From contig JBIIYQ010000063.1 in NCBI GenBank assembly GCA_044346745.1, forward strand, positions 1 to 17,308: a stretch of DNA of 17,308 nt. Reading direction: 5' to 3'. Numbering within the stretch: the stretch's first letter is position 1; each line of letters begins with the position of its first letter. Source of the stretch: UKL13-2 sp044346745. Its GTDB lineage: Bacteria; Pseudomonadota; Gammaproteobacteria; Burkholderiales; Usitatibacteraceae. Positions 7,167-14,662 of this stretch are shown here, piece after piece. The notes beneath the pieces are model-generated. The model had not been told where the DNA came from and made no database searches. It saw only the letters and a program-made list of their open reading frames with translations. The translations under genes and the position numbers were made by a program.

Positions 7167-7223
7167 AGGGCCCCGGTCCCCGCCGCGAGCCGAATGATCG
7201 GTTCGCGGCGCGGTAACCTTGAA

Positions 7224-8114
7224 ATGCTCCTTTCTAATCTTCAGTTGTTTGGCGTTTGTGTCCTCATTTGGGGATCAACGTGGTTCGTCATCACCTTTCA
7301 ATTGGGGCAGGTCGCCCCCGAGCTTTCGGTCGCTTATCGATTTTTGATCGCCTCAGCGGCGTTGTTTGCGTTCTGCCGGTGGCGCGGTTACGGACTCAAG
7401 TTTGCGGCCGGCGGGCATCGAGATTTGTTTATCTTTGGCGCAGGCATGTTCTGCGTCAGCTACATTTTTGTGTACCACGCCGAGCTCTACATCGTTTCTG
7501 GCATGGTGGCAGTTGCTTACTCTGCAAGTCCGATGATCAATATGTGGGCTTCGCGACTGTTCTTCGGTACGCCGATCACCGCGCGTGTCAGCGTTGCGGC
7601 CGCACTCGGCATTGTCGGTATCGTCTGTGTGTTCGGGCAGGAATTCAGCAAAATCTCCGCGAGCCGAAATCTTGAACTCGGCGTGTTGTTCACCGTGCTG
7701 TCGGTGCTCGCCTCCAGTGTCGGCAGCATGGTGGCGATGCGGACACAAAAACGCGGCTTCGCCACCTGGCCTTCCATGGCGTGGGGCATGCTCTACGGCG
7801 GCGCACTGGCGTTTGCGTATGCCATTGCCGTTGGTCGCCCGATCACGATGGACTGGAGTCCGTCGTATGTCGCCACACTTCTTTATCTCGCGCTGTTCGG
7901 ATCCATCATCACCTTTGGGTGTTATCTCACGTTACTTAAGCGCATCGGTGCGGCGCAGTCGTCTTACGTGGGTGTGATGGTGCCGGTGGTGGCTCTTGTA
8001 GTGTCGTTTTTCTTCGAGAAGTTTGCGTGGGGCTGGATGACCACCCTGGGTGTGGCCTTGTTGGTGGTGGGCAACGTTCTGATGTTGCGCGCACCACCTG
8101 TCCCGCACCGTTAA
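7224..8114 (+). CDS. EamA/DMT-superfamily transporter
   Basis: A 296-residue (from ATG 7224) polytopic membrane protein with about ten hydrophobic helices arranged as two EamA repeats. The first begins NLQLFGVCVLIWGSTWFVI, with the typical WGSTW motif of this superfamily. The C-terminal repeat ends GVALLVVGNVLML, also typical. Members move metabolites, often amino acids or other small organics; the substrate is not readable. An ATG at 7194 is also in frame and would add ten basic residues. I prefer 7224 because homology begins at the first helix, but neither start has a clear Shine-Dalgarno. The stop overlaps by 3 bp the stop of the convergent NTF2-like gene at a GTTAAC palindrome, leaving no room for a terminator between them. 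Confidence 0.85.
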   Translation: MLLSNLQLFGVCVLIWGSTWFVITFQLGQVAPELSVAYRFLIASAALFAFCRWRGYGLKFAAGGHRDLFIFGAGMFCVSYIFVYHAELYIVSGMVAVAYSASPMINMWASRLFFGTPITARVSVAAALGIVGIVCVFGQEFSKISASRNLELGVLFTVLSVLASSVGSMVAMRTQKRGFATWPSMAWGMLYGGALAFAYAIAVGRPITMDWSPSYVATLLYLALFGSIITFGCYLTLLKRIGAAQSSYVGVMVPVVALVVSFFFEKFAWGWMTTLGVALLVVGNVLMLRAPPVPHR

Positions 8115-8599
8115 CGCTGCGAATGTTTGGCCATAAACTGATCTAGAGAGGCCGCCGCTTTTTTGCGCACCATCGCCTTTAACGGCCACGACCAGCCTAA
8201 CAACAGGCCCAGCGGGCCGAGCGCCTGCTTCGACCATTTCCAGAATGGGAACTGATCAACGTGGCGGACAATCAGGCCATCGCGGAATGCGAATGCCGCT
8301 CGGATACGGTTGACCACCGGACGCCCCGTTTGTGAAAACGTATAACGCGCCTCCCAGACTGCCCGACCGCCAAGATCGTCTGCGGACGCTTCCAATAACG
8401 TCAGTTCAAGATCCTTGCCGCGGCTGACCAACATCCGCCACATGCCGCTCGCCTCGGCACCTTTGAGCATTGGAAAGGCGGGGTCGCTGAAAGCGATTTC
8501 TGGGTGATAACAGGCGGCCATTCCATCCGCGTCTCGATTGGCGAAGGCGGCATAAAAGCGTCGAATACACTGCTCATTTGGGTGCACGGAAATCTCCAT
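8111..8599 (-). CDS. NTF2-like / SnoaL-type domain protein
   Basis: A 162-residue small protein with the NTF2-like cone fold signature: an N-terminal helix (CIRRFYAAFANRDADGMAACYHPEIAF), then DPAFPMLKGAEA, and strands with an RIRAAFAFRDGLIVRHVDQF core. Members include polyketide cyclases, isomerases and ketosteroid isomerase-like enzymes, plus many uncharacterised proteins; the reaction here is unknown. A hydrophobic C-terminal segment (GPLGLLLGWSWPLKAMV) is seen in some members of this subgroup. The start at 8599 overlaps the end of the upstream DUF1569 gene by 26 bp, so the two are probably co-transcribed and translationally coupled; no Shine-Dalgarno is visible. A GTG four codons inside is an alternative start. 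Confidence 0.8.
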   Translation of the reverse strand: MEISVHPNEQCIRRFYAAFANRDADGMAACYHPEIAFSDPAFPMLKGAEASGMWRMLVSRGKDLELTLLEASADDLGGRAVWEARYTFSQTGRPVVNRIRAAFAFRDGLIVRHVDQFPFWKWSKQALGPLGLLLGWSWPLKAMVRKKAAASLDQFMAKHSQR

Positions 8600-9056
8600 G
8601 AATGCCGAATGCGGTCAGATGATAGTCGAGGTGAAGAAACATGTATTCACCCCACTCTGACTTCGAGAGCGGGCCAAACACCGGGTGCGGCGCAAGGCGG
8701 GCTTCCTGCGATTGGGATTCGAACGTTTTTAGTAGTTCAACCAGTTCGGCATGATCGGCTTCAAACGTGCTTGGTGGTTTTGTGCCGATGAATTCTTGAA
8801 GCGCGGCGGGTGAACGTGGCGCCCGCTCGGGCCACGGGAACACATGAAACACCAACCATTTAAGAATGGTGCGCTGCAAAAAGCCGGAGCGCTCGCGAGA
8901 TGGTTGCAATCCGCACAGTTCACGCAGGTTGTTGTTCAAATGGCAGATAAGCTGGTGTCCTGTCACCCGTTGGTCGAGAGAAGTCATCGTCGCCTCGAGA
9001 TGCTCGATACGGCGAAACAGGATGTTGCGTTCTTGGGGTTTGAAGTAGTCCGTCAT
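8574..9056 (-). CDS. DUF1569 / DinB-fold (YfiT-like) hypothetical protein
   Basis: From ATG 9056 the product is 160 residues. It matches the DUF1569 layout of the DinB/YfiT four-helix metal-binding fold: an N-terminal GHQLICHLNN (His34, His39) and a C-terminal HPVFGPLSKSEWGEYMFLHLDYHLTAFG segment (His124, His142, His146). Three histidines of this kind bind a divalent metal in DinB-fold proteins; the family includes thiol-dependent S-transferases, but DUF1569 has no assigned reaction. The family resemblance begins at MTDYFKP, which decides the start. An in-frame ATG at 9086 would add ten residues and cannot be excluded. Neither has a good Shine-Dalgarno. It overlaps the NTF2-like gene downstream by 26 bp and is divergent from fhs. 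Despite the fold name it is unrelated to DinB polymerase. Confidence 0.78.
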   Translation of the reverse strand: MTDYFKPQERNILFRRIEHLEATMTSLDQRVTGHQLICHLNNNLRELCGLQPSRERSGFLQRTILKWLVFHVFPWPERAPRSPAALQEFIGTKPPSTFEADHAELVELLKTFESQSQEARLAPHPVFGPLSKSEWGEYMFLHLDYHLTAFGIHGDFRAPK

Positions 9057-9164
9057 CGGCAGGGAAAATTGATTTGGCGCAATCATTGTACTTGACCATC
9101 ATCATGGTGCGGCGGCCGCGACCGGTTCCATACTTGGCACCGAACCAACAATGGAGGAAATACG

Positions 9165-10835
9165 ATGTTGAGTGATATCGAAATCGCGCAAAAAGCGACG
9201 ATGAAAAAAATCTATGAAATTGCCGACGGGTTGGGCATTCCGCAAGATGCGCTTGAGCCGTACGGTCACTACAAGGCCAAGGTATCGTTACAGTATGTGG
9301 ACAGCCTGAAGGATAAGAAGAACGGCAAACTCATCCTAGTGACAGCAATCTCCCCGACACCCGCTGGTGAAGGGAAAACCACAACGACTGTCGGCCTCGG
9401 GGATGCGCTCAATCACATTGGCAAGAAGGCGATCATTTGTCTGCGGGAACCGTCACTCGGGCCAGTGTTTGGCATGAAGGGTGGCGCAGCCGGTGGTGGC
9501 TACGCCCAAGTCGTGCCGATGGAGGATATCAACCTACACTTTACGGGCGACTTCAACGCCATTGCGCTGGCCAATAACTTGCTCGCGGCGTTGATTGATA
9601 ACCACATCAATCACGGCAATGCGTTGGGATTCGACGTGCGCCGGGTGACGTGGAAACGGGTGATGGACATGAATGATCGTGCCCTGCGTGATATCACGGT
9701 CGCACTTGGCGGACCGGGCAATGGTTACCCGCGTCAAGATGGATTTGACATCGTAGTCGCGTCCGAAATCATGGCGATATTCTGCCTTGCTAACTCGCTA
9801 AAGGATCTCAAAGCGCGCATCTCCAAGATCGTAGTGGGTTACACCAAAGACCTGAAACCGATTCTTGCCAAAGACCTTAACGCGCAAGGCGCAATGACGG
9901 CGCTGTTAAAGGACGCACTGCTGCCAAACCTCGTGCAGACATTGGAAAACAATCCCGCCTTTATTCATGGCGGCCCGTTTGCCAACATCGCACATGGTTG
10001 TAATTCGGTGATTGCAACACAAACCGCATTAAAGCTGGGTGACTATGTTGTCACGGAAGCTGGTTTTGGTGCCGACCTTGGTGCAGAGAAGTTTATCGAT
10101 ATCAAGTGCCGCAAATCAGGGCTGCGCCCAGACGCCGTGGTGATTGTCGCCACACTTCGCGCGCTGAAGTTTCACGGCGGCGTGGATGTTAAGGAGGTCT
10201 CGAACGAGAATCTCGCTGCGCTGGAAAAGGGCATCGTTAATCTTGAACGCCACGTTGACAACGTGATGTACAACTATGGCCTGCCCTGTATCGTCAGCGT
10301 GAATCATCGTACGCACGACACTGAGGCAGAAGTTGCCCTCCTGATGGATCGTGTTGCCAAGTTGGGTTGCAAAGTGGTGATTGCAAAACACTGGGCGGAC
10401 GGCGGTAAAGGCGCTGCGGAAGTTGCCAAGCATGTGGTTGAACTATGTCAACAACCGAGCAATTTCAAATTTGTTTATCCCGACGAAATGCCGCTTTGGG
10501 AGAAAATGAAGACCATCGCCACGAAGATCTATGGTGCGTCCGATATCGCGGCTGACAATAAGATACGCGGCCAAATCAAGAAGTTGCAGGATGATGGCTA
10601 TGGGCACTATCCGGTGTGTGTCGCCAAGACACAGTATTCGTTTTCCACAGATGCAGCGCTTAGAGGTGCGCCGTCCAACCACATTGTGACAATCCGTGAA
10701 GTGCGCTTGGCGGCGGGGGCGGAGTTTATTGTCATGGTTTGTGGAGATGTCATGACTATGCCAGGGCTGCCGAGGGTGCCGTCGGCTGCCACCATTGACG
10801 TGGACGACGATGGCAAGATCGTTGGTTTGTTCTGA
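9165..10835 (+). CDS. fhs: formate-tetrahydrofolate ligase
   Basis: A 556-residue enzyme, the normal family length, that joins formate to tetrahydrofolate using ATP and yields 10-formyl-THF for one-carbon metabolism. The P-loop-like nucleotide motif TPAGEGKTT (65-73) is intact, and family stretches REPSLGPVFGMKGGAAGGG, INLHFTGDF, NHINHGN, GGPFANIAHGCNS, TEAGFGADLGAEKF and CGDVMTMPGLP are all present. The ATG at 9165 has a strong GGAGGA (9153-9158) six bases upstream. The gene appears monocistronic: divergent from DUF1569 and followed by a 206-bp gap. No folD or other folate gene is adjacent. Formate-using C1 supply fits with glycolate/glyoxylate metabolism elsewhere in the window, but a direct link is inference. 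Confidence 0.97.
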   Translation: MLSDIEIAQKATMKKIYEIADGLGIPQDALEPYGHYKAKVSLQYVDSLKDKKNGKLILVTAISPTPAGEGKTTTTVGLGDALNHIGKKAIICLREPSLGPVFGMKGGAAGGGYAQVVPMEDINLHFTGDFNAIALANNLLAALIDNHINHGNALGFDVRRVTWKRVMDMNDRALRDITVALGGPGNGYPRQDGFDIVVASEIMAIFCLANSLKDLKARISKIVVGYTKDLKPILAKDLNAQGAMTALLKDALLPNLVQTLENNPAFIHGGPFANIAHGCNSVIATQTALKLGDYVVTEAGFGADLGAEKFIDIKCRKSGLRPDAVVIVATLRALKFHGGVDVKEVSNENLAALEKGIVNLERHVDNVMYNYGLPCIVSVNHRTHDTEAEVALLMDRVAKLGCKVVIAKHWADGGKGAAEVAKHVVELCQQPSNFKFVYPDEMPLWEKMKTIATKIYGASDIAADNKIRGQIKKLQDDGYGHYPVCVAKTQYSFSTDAALRGAPSNHIVTIREVRLAAGAEFIVMVCGDVMTMPGLPRVPSAATIDVDDDGKIVGLF

Positions 10836-10857
10836 ACACCATTGACGAGGCACCGTT

Positions 10858-10875
10858 GGCGGAGGTATTTCCGCC
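10858..10875 (+). other. small hairpin downstream of fhs
   Basis: A 6-bp perfect stem GGCGGA/TCCGCC with a 6-nt loop begins 22 bp after the fhs stop. No T-run follows. It may help stabilise or terminate the fhs transcript; the evidence is structural only. Confidence 0.35.
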
Positions 10876-10915
10876 CGCAACATACGCCATGCTCGCGGAA
10901 GACGGCCATACCCGA

Positions 10916-10948
10916 ATTGGGGCAGTCGTTTACAGCGACTGCCCCAAT
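10916..10948 (+). other. perfect 13-bp inverted repeat between fhs and the kinase gene
   Basis: Arms ATTGGGGCAGTCG (10916-10928) and CGACTGCCCCAAT (10936-10948) pair without mismatch around a 7-nt loop. No T-tract follows on either side, so it is not a standard intrinsic terminator. It could be a factor-dependent terminator, an mRNA 3'-end stabiliser for fhs, or an operator upstream of the kinase promoter. The rest of the gap 10836-11041 shows only the small hairpin and the tentative promoter. Confidence 0.85.
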
Positions 10949-10960
10949 CGCGTGATGGTC

Positions 10961-10990
10961 TTGAGTTCTGGCTGTATGCCAAAATAAAGT
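10961..10990 (+). promoter_or_regulatory. tentative promoter of the kinase gene
   Basis: TTGAGT (10961-10966) and TAAAGT (10985-10990), separated by 18 bp, each match four of six sigma70 positions. They lie about 50 bp before the kinase start and just downstream of the 13-bp inverted repeat. Weak evidence only. Confidence 0.3.
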
Positions 10991-11041
10991 ATAGGCATCT
11001 TGCGGTGCACGCAAACGCCAGTACTGATGGTAGGGTAGTCC

Positions 11042-12313
11042 ATGCAGATGATCGGCAAGTACCATGTGTTGAGTAAGCTTGGCGAAGGCGTAACAAGCGC
11101 TGTTTATCATGCTCAAGATCCGTTTACGGGACGAGAGGTCGCAATCAAGTCCATGTTCCCGACCGCCCATAAGGATTCAACCGACGGTGCGCATTATCGC
11201 CAGATGTTTTTGAACGAGGCCGGTCTCGCTGGCAAGATTGATCACCCCCATATCGTCGGTATCTATGATGCAGTGGTCACCGAGGACATGAGTTACATCG
11301 TCATGGAGTACGTAGAGGGCGGCACGTTAGCAAAATACGTCACCCCAGAAAAACTGCTGGAACCCCAAGTGGTGGCTGAGATTGTCTTCAAGGCGGTGCG
11401 CGCACTGGGGTTCGCTTGGTCGCAAGGCTTGATTCACCGCGATATCAAGCCAGGAAACATCCTTTTTAAGTCCGGTACCGACATCAAGATTGGTGACTTT
11501 GGCGCGGCGGTCAAGTCCGGTGTGCATTCGGGGCTTATGGTAGGCTCGCCGCTCTACATGGCACCTGAACTGATTTCGGGCGGTAACGCGACCGTCCAGT
11601 CCGATATATACGCGCTGGGTATGGTGATGTACATGTTGCTCGCCGGACGCCCGCCTTACGAGGCAAGTAGCCATGAAAGCCTTGCCTACCAAATCGTCAA
11701 TCACGACCCGGAGATGCCTTCGGCCTATCGCCAGGGTATGTCCGCTCCAATGGAAGATATCGTCAAGCAGGCCATCGCCAAAGATCCTGCCAGGCGGTTT
11801 CGGTCTTGGGAGGAATTTGGACGCGAGTTGTCCGACCTTTGGCGCAGTGAACACACGCCGCAAACGCAGCGAGGAGAGGTTTCCGACACGGAACGTTTTG
11901 GTTTCTTGAGAAATCTGGTCTTCTTTAGAGACTTTCCAGAAAACGAATTGTGGGAGGTGGTGCGCATCAGCAAATGGCGTGCCTTTGCGCCAAACACCAC
12001 GTTGATAAAGGAAGGTGATGAAGGGGACTCGTTTTTCATCATCGCCGAAGGCAGCGTGAAGGTGACGCGCAATGGCAAATTGCTGAACGTGTTGTCGACC
12101 GGTGATTGTGTTGGCGAAATGTCGTATCTGGCAACGCGGGTCGGTCCGCGGTCTGCAACAGTGACTACCTCAGCGCAAAGCGTCTTGATGAAAATTCCAG
12201 CCGCCGATTTAAATTCGGCCAGCGAATCATGTCGCAATTTGTTTGACCGTAAATTTCTCAGCACGCTGGTGGAGCGTCTTGAGACGGCTAATCAGCGCCT
12301 GACGGTGACATAG
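11042..12313 (+). CDS. soluble Ser/Thr protein kinase with C-terminal cyclic-nucleotide-binding domain
   Basis: A 423-residue protein. Residues 6-265 form a Hanks-type kinase domain: Gly-rich loop LGEGVTSAVY (13-22), VAIK Lys36, helix-C Glu59, HRDIKPGN (Asp134, Lys136, Asn139), DFG (152-154) and APE (174-176), so all catalytic residues are present. Residues about 294-412 form a CNB domain with a phosphate-binding cassette. It keeps GE (358-359) and Arg370 before SATV, the positions that contact cyclic nucleotide in CAP- and PKA-type domains. No transmembrane or PASTA segment is seen, so it should be cytoplasmic. Kinase activity gated by cAMP or cGMP is the obvious inference but is not shown. 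AGGG lies six bases before ATG 11042; Met3 is an alternative start. It stands alone between fhs and a convergent DUF456 gene, with no phosphatase or FHA partner nearby. Confidence 0.92.
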   Translation: MQMIGKYHVLSKLGEGVTSAVYHAQDPFTGREVAIKSMFPTAHKDSTDGAHYRQMFLNEAGLAGKIDHPHIVGIYDAVVTEDMSYIVMEYVEGGTLAKYVTPEKLLEPQVVAEIVFKAVRALGFAWSQGLIHRDIKPGNILFKSGTDIKIGDFGAAVKSGVHSGLMVGSPLYMAPELISGGNATVQSDIYALGMVMYMLLAGRPPYEASSHESLAYQIVNHDPEMPSAYRQGMSAPMEDIVKQAIAKDPARRFRSWEEFGRELSDLWRSEHTPQTQRGEVSDTERFGFLRNLVFFRDFPENELWEVVRISKWRAFAPNTTLIKEGDEGDSFFIIAEGSVKVTRNGKLLNVLSTGDCVGEMSYLATRVGPRSATVTTSAQSVLMKIPAADLNSASESCRNLFDRKFLSTLVERLETANQRLTVT

Positions 12314-12471
12314 GGAAGCTCTGATTAAGTCCAATTCGTCGCTCCGCGTCTGCCAAATGCGGTCGTCGCTCCCACAATAAGTCCTCCCGACATGTCCAAA
12401 GCATATGCCGCGTCGAACTTTTCATGCTCGCGCCTAGTGTGGCTTAGAGCTGAACTAAATCCGAACTTCCC
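12313..12471. mobile_element. candidate MITE-like element with 21-bp imperfect terminal inverted repeats
   Basis: The left end reads GGGAAGCTCTGATTAAGTCCA (12313-12333). The reverse complement of the right end (12451-12471) reads GGGAAGTTCGGATTTAGTTCA. They agree at 17 of 21 positions. The 159-bp element has no coding content of its own and exactly fills the gap between the kinase stop and the DUF456 stop. I see no convincing target-site duplication, so if it is a transposon derivative it is old, or the true ends differ slightly. It could instead be a long-range structured 3' region of the two convergent genes. Confidence 0.45.
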
Positions 12472-12481
12472 CAGACCGAGG

Positions 12482-12979
12482 CTATTTGCCGAAGGCATAC
12501 GACACAATGAATACCCCGACCATGGTCAGCGCGATAGCAAGTTTTGCCAGTGTACCGATCATCATTCCAAGCCAGGTTGCAAGACCGACGCGGCCAGCTT
12601 GACTGATTTGCTGGCGGGCGATGAGTTCTCCCGCGACGGCGCCAATGAACGGGAATACGAGCAGTCCCCGAAGGCCAGAGAATACGCCGAGCAGACTGCC
12701 GATGGCCGCGCCAACCAATGCGAGTTTTGACGCGCCCGCCCGTTTTGCACCCAACAGGGTGGCGACAAAATCAGCGGTGATGGCCACTGCGGTAAGGATG
12801 CCAAGGATGGTGAGTGTTGGCCAGCCTATGCGTTCGAAGTTGCCGATGTAGGCTGCGAGAAACAGACCGCCGAATACGAGCGGCACACCGGGCAGGGCGG
12901 GCAGTATAGTACCTGCGAGACCGATCAGTACCAGCAACACAGAGATTGCTCCGAGTACGTAGACGATATTGCCTTCCAT
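12482..12979 (-). CDS. DUF456 family membrane protein
   Basis: A 165-residue hydrophobic protein with about four to five transmembrane helices. It follows the DUF456 pattern: LPALPGVPLVFGGLFLAA near residues 27-44, the GAKRAGASKLALVGAAIG segment after mid-length, and VFPFIGAVAGELIA in the second half. The family is widespread in bacteria and has no established function; glycine-rich helix pairs suggest a small channel or scaffold, which is speculation. The gene is divergent from glcD and convergent with the kinase gene. The start at 12979 has an ACAGG eight bases upstream on the coding strand. Confidence 0.88.
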   Translation of the reverse strand: MEGNIVYVLGAISVLLVLIGLAGTILPALPGVPLVFGGLFLAAYIGNFERIGWPTLTILGILTAVAITADFVATLLGAKRAGASKLALVGAAIGSLLGVFSGLRGLLVFPFIGAVAGELIARQQISQAGRVGLATWLGMMIGTLAKLAIALTMVGVFIVSYAFGK

Positions 12980-12999
12980 GTATTGGCCTGTCAGAAATT

Positions 13000-13028
13000 G
13001 GTAGAGGTAGAGTCCAACGTCCTGTCAA
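13000..13028 (-). promoter_or_regulatory. tentative promoter of the DUF456 gene
   Basis: On the minus strand a perfect -35 TTGACA (13023-13028) is followed 17 bp later by TCTACC (13000-13005), a poor -10. It lies in the divergent gap 12980-13145 that must also hold the glcD promoter, for which I see no confident match. No GlcC-type operator can be recognised. Confidence 0.3.
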
Positions 13029-13145
13029 AGTTCCAACCAAGTCGGTGTGATCTATTGTGCGACGCTGGGTAACAGGTGCTTATGCAACACCTTGCCACGA
13101 TCCGGTGATGAATGGCCTATTATTGCGGCACGAGGAGAAGAAAAC

Positions 13146-14660
13146 ATGGCTGCAGTACTGAACAATTCGCCCATCGCTGAACCCGCGACTGATCACGACA
13201 TCCACGCGAAGCGGCAGCATCTGGCAAAAACACTTTCCCAGTTTCTGCCAGCCGCTGCTGTGCTCACCGCCGCCGAAGACTTGCGACCCTATGAGTGCGA
13301 CGGCTTGTCAGTGTACCGACAGCTGCCGATGATTGCCGCGCTGCCCTCAACGACGGCTGAGGTTGAAGGCATCATGCGCGCCGCGAATACGCAGAATGCA
13401 AAGGTTGTCGCACGCGGTTCCGGCACTGGCTTATCAGGAGGTGCGACACCATTGGCTGACGGCCTGTTGCTCTCGCTCGCCAAATTTAGTCGAATTGTGA
13501 ATGTCGATCCGCTGGCGCGGACCGCGCTGGTGCAGCCCGGCGTTCGCAATCAAAAAATTTCCGAGGAAGTTGCTCATCTATCGCTTTACTACGCGCCGGA
13601 TCCGTCATCACAAATCGCGTGTTCCATCGGTGGAAACGTGGCGGAGAATTCCGGTGGTGTGCACTGTCTCAAATACGGCCTCACGGTACACAATATCTTG
13701 AAGCTCAACATCGTCACGGTCGACGGTGTGTCAGTGACCATTGGCTCGGATGCCTTGGATAGCCCTGGTTATGACTTGCTCGCATTGATGACAGGCTCAG
13801 AAGGCATGTTGGGAATCACTACCGAGGTCACTGTGAAATTGACACCGAAGCCACAACTGGCGCGCGTGGTGATGGCCAGTTTTGCCGACGTCGAGAAAGC
13901 CGGCGAGGCCGTCGCGGCGGTGATCGGGGCGGGTATCGTACCGGCTGGCTTGGAGATGATGGACAAGCTTGCCATTCACGCCGTAGAAGATTTTGTGCGT
14001 GCCGACTACGATATGGATGCAGCGGCAATCTTGCTTTGTGAATCTGACGGTACACCCGAGGAAGTCGAAGAAGAAATCGCCAAGATGGAGGCGGTAATGA
14101 AGGCGGCCGGCGCGACTGCATGTCGTGTATCTCGCGACGAGGCTGAGCGCATGAAGTTCTGGTCGGGGCGCAAGGCCGCCTTCCCAGCAGTGGGGAGAAT
14201 CTCGCCTGATTACTACTGTATCGACGGCTCGATTCCACGTGGCGCGCTGGCGCACGTGCTCAGACGCACCGATGAACTCTCCGTTAAGTACGGTCTGCGC
14301 TGCGCAAACGTGTTTCACGCGGGCGACGGCAACCTTCACCCACTGATTCTGTTTGACGCAAACAAACCCGGTGAACTGGAAAAGACGGAGGCCTTTTCTG
14401 CAGAGCTGCTGGAACTGTGCATCGAAGTCGGTGGTACGATTACCGGCGAACACGGTGTGGGCATCGAGAAGATCAATCAAATGTGCAGCCAGTTTAATAA
14501 TGCTGAACGCGAGGCATTCTTCGAGGTCAAGCGCGCGTTTGATCCGAAGATGTTGCTAAATCCGGGGAAGGCAATTCCATCGTTGCATCGCTGTGCGGAG
14601 TATGGCCGTATGCGGGTCTCCGGTGGTGTAATGCCGCACGCAGATATTCCGCGTTTCTGA
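13146..14660 (+). CDS. glcD: glycolate oxidase FAD-linked subunit GlcD
   Basis: A 504-residue FAD-binding PCMH-type oxidoreductase, the catalytic subunit of glycolate dehydrogenase, oxidising glycolate to glyoxylate. The FAD pocket RGSGTGLSGGA (90-100) lies in the PCMH domain (about 60-240). The C-terminal FAD-oxidase domain carries HAGDGNLHP (391-399), GEHGVG (434-439) and LNPGK (471-475). The tail IPSLHRCAEYGRM is very close to E. coli GlcD. The start at 13146 has AGGAG (13133-13137) eight bases upstream; the frame is open to an ATG at 13047, but that leader has no family resemblance. It heads a tight glcDEF operon, with glcE starting 2 bp after its stop. No glcC regulator or glcB/glcG is adjacent, so regulation is unknown. 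Confidence 0.97.
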   Translation: MAAVLNNSPIAEPATDHDIHAKRQHLAKTLSQFLPAAAVLTAAEDLRPYECDGLSVYRQLPMIAALPSTTAEVEGIMRAANTQNAKVVARGSGTGLSGGATPLADGLLLSLAKFSRIVNVDPLARTALVQPGVRNQKISEEVAHLSLYYAPDPSSQIACSIGGNVAENSGGVHCLKYGLTVHNILKLNIVTVDGVSVTIGSDALDSPGYDLLALMTGSEGMLGITTEVTVKLTPKPQLARVVMASFADVEKAGEAVAAVIGAGIVPAGLEMMDKLAIHAVEDFVRADYDMDAAAILLCESDGTPEEVEEEIAKMEAVMKAAGATACRVSRDEAERMKFWSGRKAAFPAVGRISPDYYCIDGSIPRGALAHVLRRTDELSVKYGLRCANVFHAGDGNLHPLILFDANKPGELEKTEAFSAELLELCIEVGGTITGEHGVGIEKINQMCSQFNNAEREAFFEVKRAFDPKMLLNPGKAIPSLHRCAEYGRMRVSGGVMPHADIPRF

Positions 14661-14662
14661 AT

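Noticed and set aside
10916..10948. The 13-bp hairpin as a classical intrinsic terminator of fhs
   Set aside because: There is no T-tract on either side and it lies 80 bp past the stop; listed instead as an unexplained inverted repeat.
10443..11170. Minus-strand open frames across the fhs end and kinase start
   Set aside because: They overlap well-supported genes in antisense and show no recognisable domain.
12325..12507. 60-codon minus-strand frame in the kinase-DUF456 gap
   Set aside because: No family resemblance, no ribosome site, and it lies across the inverted-repeat element and the DUF456 end.
13797..14480. Minus-strand 227-codon frame inside glcD
   Set aside because: Antisense to the conserved C-terminal domain of GlcD; a codon-bias artefact of a GC-rich gene.
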